29,849 nucleotides of DNA from DUZB01 sp964407525 (GTDB taxonomy: Bacteria; Desulfobacterota; DSM-4660; Desulfatiglandales; Desulfatiglandaceae): assembly GCA_964407525.1 (NCBI GenBank), contig CAYOWC010000025.1, positions 1 to 29,849 on the forward strand, written 5' to 3'. Of the stretch, positions 6,359-12,882 are shown in pieces. The notes beneath the pieces are model-generated. The model was not told the DNA's origin. It made no database searches and worked only from the letters and a program-made list of their open reading frames with translations. The position numbers and the translations under genes are program-made. The number at the start of each line of letters is the position of its first letter. Position 1 is the stretch's first letter.

Positions 6359-7567
6359 ATGGGTGGACCTTTGGAAGGAGTTAAAGTAGTTGAAATTACA
6401 ATGTTTCAGCAGGGACCTGTCGCCGGGATGCGGCTTGGAGATCTGGGTGCGGACGTGATCAAGATAGAAGCCAAAACCGGCGATCCGGCAAGGGGATTCA
6501 TGAAGATCATTGGCGCCATGACCGGTCTGAAGGGAAACAACTACTACTTTGAACACACCAATCGGAACAAGCGGAGCCTGGTTTTGGATCTCAAAACAGA
6601 GCAGGGGAAAGCGGTGTTTCTGGATTTGATCGATCAGGCCGATGTGTTTTTGAACAACATGAGCATCGGCGCTCCTATCAAAATGGGGATCGGTCCTGAT
6701 GATCTATTGGCCCGAAATCCCCGCCTTATCTATGCTCAGGCGTCCGGATGGGGCCGAAAAGGGCCGGACGCTAATGCTCTGTCCTTTGATTACACCGGCA
6801 TCGCCCGTTCAGGATTGATGATGTCTTGTGGGGAAAGGGGGGCGCCGCCGACTCAGATTCTGCCCGGCATCGGTGATGAGATCGGTGGTCTGATGTGCGC
6901 CTGGGGTATTACCGCGGCGCTTTACGCCAGGGAGAAAACCGGCCGCGGCCAGGTGGTGGATACTTCGCTCATGGGGAGCATGATCAGCGCCTTGGGCTTT
7001 ATCATGGCCGCACCTGCCATACTGGGACAGGAGTTTCCACGGGAGATCAGGGCGCAGGCCGGCAATCCCCTTTATAATCATTATCGATGCAAGGATGAAA
7101 AATGGATCGCCATCGCCCATCTGGACCCGGACCGATATTGGCCTAAATTATGTCGTGCGATGGAAATGGAAGAACTTCTGAACGATGAAAGATTTAACAG
7201 CATTGAAGCCCGCGGGAATAATGCACAGACTCTGGTGGGTATTTTGGATGAAAAGTTTGCCGCCAAAACCAGAGGTGAATGGTTTGAGATTTTGGGCCGG
7301 GAAGGTTGCATTTTCACGCCGGTTCAGACCCCAACGGAAGTTGCTTGTGATCCCCAGGCGATGGCCAACAATTACTTCATTTCCGTTGACCATCCGGATT
7401 GGGGTCCCATTAAGATGACCGGGTTTCCCTGGGATTTCAGCGACACGCCTTCTTCATGGCGGCGGAAAGCGCCGGGATTCGGTGAACACAATATGGAAAT
7501 TCTTGAGGAGCTGGGTTACACGGAAGAGAAAATATCATCCCTCAAAGACGATGGTATTATCTCTTAA
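6359..7567 (+). CDS. CaiB/BaiF (class III) CoA-transferase
   Basis: 402 residues, the usual length for family III CoA-transferases, which move CoA between carboxylic acids through a glutamyl/aspartyl anhydride on a catalytic Asp. N-terminal LEGVKVVEI and DLGADVIKIE, the NRNKRSLVLDLK segment (69-79) and GRGQVVDTSL are family hallmarks. The catalytic Asp is most likely D173 in LPGIGDEIGG. Related enzymes act on carnitine, benzylsuccinate, phenyllactate/cinnamate and formate/oxalate; the substrate here cannot be told. The start has AAGGAGGG at 6343-6350. The gene stands alone, without the second subunit seen in BbsEF-type pairs, and lies downstream of a Phe attenuator, suggesting expression rises when Phe-tRNA is scarce. 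A role in activating phenylacetate or a similar aryl acid is a possible inference. Confidence 0.88.
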   Translation: MGGPLEGVKVVEITMFQQGPVAGMRLGDLGADVIKIEAKTGDPARGFMKIIGAMTGLKGNNYYFEHTNRNKRSLVLDLKTEQGKAVFLDLIDQADVFLNNMSIGAPIKMGIGPDDLLARNPRLIYAQASGWGRKGPDANALSFDYTGIARSGLMMSCGERGAPPTQILPGIGDEIGGLMCAWGITAALYAREKTGRGQVVDTSLMGSMISALGFIMAAPAILGQEFPREIRAQAGNPLYNHYRCKDEKWIAIAHLDPDRYWPKLCRAMEMEELLNDERFNSIEARGNNAQTLVGILDEKFAAKTRGEWFEILGREGCIFTPVQTPTEVACDPQAMANNYFISVDHPDWGPIKMTGFPWDFSDTPSSWRRKAPGFGEHNMEILEELGYTEEKISSLKDDGIIS

Positions 7568-7619
7568 AACGCATCGAAGAAACTTTATAGCTCTCATGCA
7601 AAGCATGACAAGTATTAAT

Positions 7620-7647
7620 TTGCGTTATGAGCAACTCGTCATATAAT
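7620..7647 (+). promoter_or_regulatory. Putative promoter of the radical SAM gene
   Basis: A perfect TATAAT at 7642-7647 has TTGCGT sixteen bases upstream (7620-7625). Downstream, a seven-pair hairpin with one G-U (7655-7661 with 7668-7674) lies in the presumed 5' leader. The position upstream of 7712 fits, but the -35 element is weak. Confidence 0.4.
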
Positions 7648-7711
7648 ACAAACAGGCTGGAAATAAGTCCGGCCGCATAATGGTTCTTTTTAAATAAAAG
7701 GTAAAGGTTAT

Positions 7712-8590
7712 ATGAAATATACAGGACCGATATTTAGACCTCCGCCGGAGGCAAATACTCTATTACTCCAGGTAACGGTTGGGTGTACGCATAATAAATG
7801 TACATTCTGCACTATGTACAAAGGCACACCGTTTTCAATTGAGAAGATAGATCAAATTGAAAAAGACTTACAAGAAGCAAGAAATATGTATGGATCATTA
7901 ACCAGGATCTTTCTCGTTAATGCTGATGCATTCGCATTAAATGCAAGGAGACTGAAAGAAATCGCGGAAAAAATCATTGCGTATTTTCCGGAAATGGAAA
8001 CCATAACAATGTACGCATCCATACGAAATATAAGGCCTAAACCCGATAAAGAACTCAGAGAGCTGAGGGACTTGAGAATTAATGATTTATGGGTCGGGCT
8101 TGAATCAGGTAGCGAGGAAGTTCTTCAATACATGAATAAAGGTTTCACCCTCAATGATGCGTATAAACAGCTATCCAGGTTGAACGAGTCCGGGATACGA
8201 CACAATGGTATCTTTATGCTCGGTGTGGCAGGTAGAGGAAAGGGTATTGAGAATGCTGTTGATACGGCAAGACTCATCAATCAAACCAAACCTCAGCTTG
8301 TGGGGGTTACTTCACTGGGAATTTTTGAAGGAAGTGATCTGTCTAAAGAAGTTGAGGATAAGACTTTTACACCTGCAACTGAATTAGAAATTCTTGAGGA
8401 AGAGAAAAAATTAATTGAATTGATAGAATTAGAGAATATCCCGTTTTATGGTGACCATCCGATAAATGCAACCACTATTGGGGGGATAATTCCAAGTGAC
8501 AGAAAAGATATGATCGATACAATAAATTATGTGATCGAAAACACCGACGAAGAGTTTTTAAACAGTACAATAAACCGTTCTACACTATAA
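7712..8590 (+). CDS. Radical SAM superfamily protein of unknown function
   Basis: 292 residues. Near the N terminus cysteines 25, 30 and 33 give C-x4-C-x2-C (GCTHNKCTFC), a variant of the radical SAM [4Fe-4S] motif seen in a COG1032/Elp3-like group of uncharacterised anaerobe proteins. The following sequence (ENA.., LWVGLESGSEEVLQYMNKG at about 129-147) matches the strand that holds SAM in Elp3/HemN-type barrels. There is no B12-binding domain, SPASM domain or other extension, so it is a minimal barrel. The ribosome site (AAAGGT) is weak. The gene is clearly richer in A and T than its neighbours, especially at third codon positions, hinting at transfer from another genome. I cannot name a substrate. 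Confidence 0.8.
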   Translation: MKYTGPIFRPPPEANTLLLQVTVGCTHNKCTFCTMYKGTPFSIEKIDQIEKDLQEARNMYGSLTRIFLVNADAFALNARRLKEIAEKIIAYFPEMETITMYASIRNIRPKPDKELRELRDLRINDLWVGLESGSEEVLQYMNKGFTLNDAYKQLSRLNESGIRHNGIFMLGVAGRGKGIENAVDTARLINQTKPQLVGVTSLGIFEGSDLSKEVEDKTFTPATELEILEEEKKLIELIELENIPFYGDHPINATTIGGIIPSDRKDMIDTINYVIENTDEEFLNSTINRSTL

Positions 8591-8629
8591 TCAAGTGGTT
8601 TAATCAACCTGAAAGACATAAACACAAAA

Positions 8630-9409
8630 ATGGATCTATCAAATAATCAAACCATTCATTTCAGAAAAACCGGCTCCGGGGCTCCTGTTTTCATCCTTCA
8701 CGGACTCTTTGGTTCCGAAAAGAATTGGCAGAGCATTGTGCACGGGTTATCTGAAAATTATACTGTTTTCAGTCTTGATATGCGGAACCACGGGCAGTCT
8801 TTCCACAGCGATCAGTTCAATTACGAGGTGATGGCCGACGACGTGTTGAGGTTGATCCGCCGGTTGGGTTTGCAGGACGTTTCATTGATCGGCCATTCCA
8901 TGGGCGGTAAGGTTGCAATGAAATTTGCATTTCGCCACCCCGATTTGGTTAACAGGCTTGTCGTTGTCGATATGGCCAACAAGGCTTATGATGACCCGCA
9001 TCAAAGTCTCATAGAAGCGTTGTATTCATTGGATGTTTCAAAGATCTCCAGGTTGAGAGATGCAGATGATATGTTACAACAAGCCATTCCCCAAAGGGAA
9101 ATGCGACTTTTCCTGATATCAAATTTGAAACGGGACAGTAACGGTGGCTATGACTGGCAAATCAACATGGAAGGGATCCGAAACAACTATCAAAAACTAT
9201 GTAAAAAGATACATGGGAAATCTTTCAAGAAACCGTGCATGTTTATCCGCGGTGGAAATTCCGAGTATATAGAGGACGCTGATTGGCCAGAGATTCAAAA
9301 GGAATTTCCATCAGCGGTTCTGGTGACGATTCCCAACGCGGGACATTGGGTTCACTTTGAGGCCCAGGATGAATTTCTCAATTCGGTCTTAACTTTCTTT
9401 AAAAAATAA
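8630..9409 (+). CDS. Alpha/beta-fold hydrolase (YbfF/ABHD11-like esterase)
   Basis: 259 residues with the full alpha/beta hydrolase pattern: oxyanion HGLFGS (24-29), DMRNHGQS (50-57), nucleophile elbow GHSMGG with Ser90, and the catalytic His239 in NAGHWVHFEAQDEF near the C terminus. The DMRNHG and HGLFGS motifs are close to those of the acyl-CoA esterase/YbfF group, so a carboxyl- or thioesterase is the best guess. The acid residue is less certain. No signal peptide, so cytoplasmic. It starts 39 bases after the radical SAM gene with a poor ribosome site and may be co-transcribed with it. Substrate unknown. Confidence 0.85.
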   Translation: MDLSNNQTIHFRKTGSGAPVFILHGLFGSEKNWQSIVHGLSENYTVFSLDMRNHGQSFHSDQFNYEVMADDVLRLIRRLGLQDVSLIGHSMGGKVAMKFAFRHPDLVNRLVVVDMANKAYDDPHQSLIEALYSLDVSKISRLRDADDMLQQAIPQREMRLFLISNLKRDSNGGYDWQINMEGIRNNYQKLCKKIHGKSFKKPCMFIRGGNSEYIEDADWPEIQKEFPSAVLVTIPNAGHWVHFEAQDEFLNSVLTFFKK

Positions 9410-9432
9410 TTTATCAATCGTGGGGGAACGGT

Positions 9433-9897
9433 ATGTCTGAAGGAATGCTTTTAGCAGCAATTGGTTGTAGCCGCTTGACGGGGATATTTGATATTGCCGC
9501 GAGGCACCCGTTTGTTATTTTTGGAACGATGGATGGGAATGTTTTGGCCGGTCTATCGAATTGCGTTGCTGACGATATGGTACCTGCACTTCCGGTCTAT
9601 TTTTACGAAACCGGGTGATTCATCGAGCGCCGGATTGTTGCCGTTGGCAACCTTGACAAGATATGGCTTTCAGTTCCGGACCATGTTGCAATGGGGGAGC
9701 TGCAAGATGCTTTTCAAAACTATTTTGGAGTGGAATGGGCCGAAGCCCTGGATGCCGCCGATTTATCTTTTGCCTACAACACCTGCAACAATGCCTATTT
9801 CGCCTTACGTGACCTGTGCCCAGTGAAAGATCTGACCTTGGATCAGCTTTCGGGGAAAAATGGGATCGGTAAGCCTCCGAATATCATCGTAAGCTGA
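9433..9897 (+). pseudogene. Unrecognised protein gene interrupted by one in-frame TGA (nonsense or selenocysteine)
   Basis: From ATG 9433 (GGGGG at 9421-9425 upstream) to TGA 9895-9897 there is a single reading frame of 154 sense positions broken only by TGA at 9616-9618, codon 62. Both halves have coding-like composition and read continuously (ending in ...VYFYETG before the TGA; beginning FIERRIVAVGNLDKIWLS after it). I do not recognise the family. A hairpin with a six-pair stem (9637-9642 with 9646-9651) and loop GTT lies 18 bases past the TGA, within the distance range known for bacterial SECIS elements. A CGA-to-TGA or TGG-to-TGA nonsense change, or a sequencing error, explains it equally well. 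There is no neighbouring Cys making an obvious U-x2-C redox pair. Confidence 0.5.
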
Positions 9898-9945
9898 GAT
9901 ATTTGGCGCTCTTCACCGCTCTTTACAGCACATCGAGGTGCTCTG

Positions 9946-10626
9946 ATGACGCTCACTGAAATTCATGAAGCCATTGCAAAGATAGGTTCGCTCACAATCA
10001 CGACTCTGGATGGCGATATCATGCACAGTCGTATTATCAGCATCTGTGGCGGTGATGACGAGGGCATCTATTTTTTGACCATGGATGTTAAACCGTTCTA
10101 TCGGCAACTTAAAGAAAATCCGCAAGTGGCCCTGTGCGGCATCTATCCTTCCAGCCGCAAGACAGGGAAAAACGCTGTGGGGCAGCCCACTTTCGCACCC
10201 GGATTTACCCTGCACATCACCGGCGAGGCCCGGGAAATTCCCGAAGACGAGGTAAAAGAAAAAGCAGATTCGGGCAGCGAAATCCACAAATACTTCCTGG
10301 AGGATTCAGCCCGCTACCCCGCCATCAGGTTTTTCTGCATCTTCAAAGGAAAAGGCGAAATCTTTGACTTCGACTTCGAAATGGAGGATCGCGACCACAA
10401 GCTTCTGCGGACCCGGTTCGCCTTTGGCGGCGAGACGTTCAATGAGGCAGGTGTTCGCATCGACCCGGATGAATGCATTGCCTGCGGCGAGTGTATCGAT
10501 GCGTGCACTTTCAAGGCGATTATTCCCGGTGAACCCTACAGGGTGGATGGTTTACGCTGCGACGAATGCGGAAGTTGTTTTCAGGTTTGCCCGCAGGACG
10601 CGGTTAAGGTTTCGAAGATGATCTGA
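9946..10626 (+). CDS. FMN split-barrel (pyridoxamine phosphate oxidase-like) protein fused to a 2x[4Fe-4S] ferredoxin
   Basis: 226 residues. Residues about 1-145 follow the pyridoxamine-5'-phosphate oxidase-like split barrel (ITTLDGDIMHSRII, then GIYFLTMDVKPFYRQL), which binds FMN. Residues about 172-220 hold two ferredoxin motifs: Cys177, 180, 183, 187 and Cys205, 208, 211, 215, the second ending in CP as in clostridial ferredoxins. The protein can therefore move electrons between low-potential clusters and a flavin; a reductase for nitro- or other small compounds, or an FMN-based electron-transfer protein, is inferred. It starts 48 bases after the TGA-interrupted gene and ends convergent with the tetR gene, with 31 bases between their stops. 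Confidence 0.82.
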   Translation: MTLTEIHEAIAKIGSLTITTLDGDIMHSRIISICGGDDEGIYFLTMDVKPFYRQLKENPQVALCGIYPSSRKTGKNAVGQPTFAPGFTLHITGEAREIPEDEVKEKADSGSEIHKYFLEDSARYPAIRFFCIFKGKGEIFDFDFEMEDRDHKLLRTRFAFGGETFNEAGVRIDPDECIACGECIDACTFKAIIPGEPYRVDGLRCDECGSCFQVCPQDAVKVSKMI

Positions 10627-10657
10627 TTGGGCGGACGGTATTCTGACTGTTCGACTG

Positions 10658-11272
10658 TCAAACCCCTTTTCCTTGCATACTTTTTTTGAATCCGTAAAAG
10701 AAAATATTGAAGACGCGTTCAGCAAGGGCCTCGGGCTCCACTTCCCCCTTTTCGTCGTACCACTGGTAGATCCAATTACACATCCCCACCAGAAAATGTA
10801 CGTCCAAGGATAAATTTTCCATCTGCAATCCTTCCTGCTCACAGAATTCTCCGAGTCCTTTCCGCCAATAGGATAAATAGGTGCACTGTTTCTCCTTGAG
10901 TGTCTGGTAGTATTTGCCACTCAGGCAATTTTCATCATGGATCATCAGCTTGCTCCGGTATTTGTCCCGGCAATACAGATTGACCTGGAAACGAATGCAT
11001 TCCCGGATAAAAGAAAGGGGATCCGAAACTTTTTCGCTGATACCCTGAATACCCGTCAGGAGATCATTCATATAGCTGTCCAGGATTTGATACAACAATT
11101 CTTCCTTGCTCTCAAAATAGTAGTAGAGCCCCGCTTTCGTCATGCCCATGGCTTCAGCGATGTTTCGTATGGACGCTTTTTCATATCCCATGTCGCAGAG
11201 AATTCTGGTTGCCGTGCCATAAACGGTTGCCCGTCGCTGTTCTTTTTTCTTTTCCCGATAGGTTTTCGCCAC
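10658..11272 (-). CDS. TetR-family transcriptional regulator
   Basis: 204 residues starting at a GTG (11270-11272) with AGGAG six bases upstream (11279-11283). The N-terminal helix-turn-helix SIRNIAEAMGMTKAGLYYYF (about 34-53) followed by ESKEEL is the standard TetR signature. The C-terminal half is a ligand-binding domain of the size and style of fatty-acid or aromatic acyl-CoA responsive regulators (TetR_C), but the ligand cannot be predicted. It is divergent from the second molybdenum hydroxylase operon, with an imperfect palindrome in the shared 227-base intergenic region, so it likely represses that operon and itself. Confidence 0.9.
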   Translation of the reverse strand: MAKTYREKKKEQRRATVYGTATRILCDMGYEKASIRNIAEAMGMTKAGLYYYFESKEELLYQILDSYMNDLLTGIQGISEKVSDPLSFIRECIRFQVNLYCRDKYRSKLMIHDENCLSGKYYQTLKEKQCTYLSYWRKGLGEFCEQEGLQMENLSLDVHFLVGMCNWIYQWYDEKGEVEPEALAERVFNIFFYGFKKSMQGKGV

Positions 11273-11332
11273 GGAATTCTCCTGTTATAAAAAGATGTTG
11301 ACAGAGGTAACTGGAAGTGGTAGTGGATATTC

Positions 11333-11348
11333 TACCGGTCGGTCAGTA
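11333..11348. promoter_or_regulatory. Putative TetR operator
   Basis: TACCGGTCGGTCAGTA is an imperfect 16-base palindrome (ten positions symmetric). The GGTCGGTCAGTAA half resembles the ACCGACCGGT-type operators bound by several TetR regulators of acyl-CoA metabolism. It lies midway between the divergent tetR and [2Fe-2S] genes. Confidence 0.45.
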
Positions 11349-11499
11349 ACTTTATCTCTTGATCAATGGGTTTGTCAAATGAATTCTCGATGACCGTTGA
11401 TGTAATGCCGGAAAGGCAGATGATGAAACTGATTAAATGAATGATGCCGACCTTTTCATAAAATAAACGCAAACAAATAAGTTACGGGGATGGTAACCA

Positions 11500-11985
11500 A
11501 TGAGACACGATATTACGCTGAGAGTAAACAACGATACGTATCAGGTGTCCGTGGATTCGTGGCGGACCCTGAACGAAGTTCTTCGTGAAGAGCTGAACCT
11601 GACGGGAACGAAGCGGGGTTGCGGGACCGGAGACTGCGGGGCCTGCACGGTACTGGTGGATGGGCGTTCCGTGAATTCCTGCCTGACCCTGGCGGTGGAA
11701 ATGGAAGGTCGGGAGATTACAACCGTAGAGGGGTTGGCCCCTTCGGGTGAAGAATTGCACCCCATTCAAAAGGCCTTTGTGGAGCAGGGGGCTATCCAAT
11801 GCGGGTTCTGTACCCCAGGGATGGAAATGTCGGCGCTCAATCTTCTGGGCAAAAACCCGAACCCCAGTGAGAAGCAGATCCGAGAGGGGCTGTCGGGAAA
11901 CCTGTGCCGATGTACCGGGTATACCAAGATCGTGGAGGCCATTTCAGTAACGGCCGGTGAAATGAAAAAGACGAGGAAAAAATAG
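11500..11985 (+). CDS. [2Fe-2S] subunit of a second xanthine dehydrogenase family enzyme
   Basis: 161 residues of standard CoxS/XdhC type. First cluster cysteines 41, 46, 49 and 61; second cluster cysteines 101, 104, 136 and 138 (QCGFCTPGM, NLCRCTGY). There is no N-terminal zinc finger, unlike the homologue at 1177. The ribosome site is GGGGATGG at 11486-11493; a small inverted repeat (GTTAC 11481-11485, GTAAC 11493-11497) overlaps it. It is first in the small-medium-large order typical of Mo hydroxylase operons, twelve bases before the FAD subunit, and is probably controlled by the divergent TetR protein. Confidence 0.93.
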   Translation: MRHDITLRVNNDTYQVSVDSWRTLNEVLREELNLTGTKRGCGTGDCGACTVLVDGRSVNSCLTLAVEMEGREITTVEGLAPSGEELHPIQKAFVEQGAIQCGFCTPGMEMSALNLLGKNPNPSEKQIREGLSGNLCRCTGYTKIVEAISVTAGEMKKTRKK

Positions 11986-11997
11986 AGGGGACGGGAA

Positions 11998-12873
11998 ATG
12001 ACGGTGTCAAAATTTGAATACTATGGGCCTTCGACCATTGAGGAGACGTGTGATCTCCTGGAAAAAATGGGTGAAGGGGCAATGGTTATGGCCGGAGGAA
12101 CAGACCTCCTGGTGAAAATATCCCGCATGCTTGTTGCGCCAAAGGTGGTGATCGGGCTGAAAAAAATAGAGGGTTTGAACCGAATATCCTTCGGCCCTGT
12201 GAAAGGCCTGTCTATCGGGGCCACCGCGCTCCTGGCCGATGTGGCGGCCCATCCGAAGATCAAGAAAAATTATCCAGCCCTGGCTGCGGCCGCAGAAGAG
12301 ACTGCCAACGTCCAGGTCCGCAATATGGGGACCGTGGTGGGGAACCTGTGCAATGGTGCTCCATCTGCTGAAAATGCCCCCGCACTTATTGCCCTTGGGG
12401 GGCAGGTGGTGATAATGAGCAGCAAAGGTACGCGGCATCTTCCCCTGGATGATTTTTTCAAGGGTCCGGGAATTACGGCTATCGAGCCGGGAGAGATTGT
12501 GACGGCCGTTACTGTTCCCCCACCGCCAGCCAAATCCGGCGCTTCTTACCGACACATTTCCGCCAGGGGAAAGGTGGATATCTCGGCTGTATGTGTGGGC
12601 GTCATGGTCACTATGGATGGACAGACCTGCAAAGAGGCGAGAATTGCCCTGGGTGCTGTTGCTCCGATTCCCATGCGGGCCGTGGAAGCGGAAAATATGC
12701 TCATGGGAAACAGGGTCAGCAAAGAACTCATCAAGAAGGCAGGATTAAAGGCCAGAGAAGAGTCCAAACCGATTTCGGATATGCGGGCAAGCGCCGAGTA
12801 CAGGAAAAAAATGGTAGCTGTTCTGACGGAAAGGGCATTGACGGAAGCCTATGAAAGGGCGTTGAAAGGATAA
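11998..12873 (+). CDS. FAD-binding subunit of the second molybdenum hydroxylase
   Basis: 291 residues, the normal length for CoxM-type subunits. FAD-binding motifs are MAGGTDLLVK (about 31-40) and the second site reading MGTVVGNLCNGAPSAENAPAL (about 110-130), followed directly by the rest of the domain without the cysteine insertion of the first FAD subunit. The C-terminal domain (about 180-288, ending near EYRKKMVAVLTERAL) is the CO dehydrogenase flavoprotein C-terminal fold. It receives electrons from the two [2Fe-2S] clusters and delivers them to NAD, ferredoxin or a quinone. ATG 11998 follows GAGGGGACGGG. It precedes the Moco subunit by nine bases. Confidence 0.92.
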   Translation: MTVSKFEYYGPSTIEETCDLLEKMGEGAMVMAGGTDLLVKISRMLVAPKVVIGLKKIEGLNRISFGPVKGLSIGATALLADVAAHPKIKKNYPALAAAAEETANVQVRNMGTVVGNLCNGAPSAENAPALIALGGQVVIMSSKGTRHLPLDDFFKGPGITAIEPGEIVTAVTVPPPPAKSGASYRHISARGKVDISAVCVGVMVTMDGQTCKEARIALGAVAPIPMRAVEAENMLMGNRVSKELIKKAGLKAREESKPISDMRASAEYRKKMVAVLTERALTEAYERALKG

Positions 12874-12882
12874 GGAAAAACC

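Noticed and set aside
9488..9826. 112-codon open frame overlapping the TGA-interrupted gene
   Set aside because: No ribosome site and protein-like composition belongs to the frame starting at 9433; treated as a shadow.
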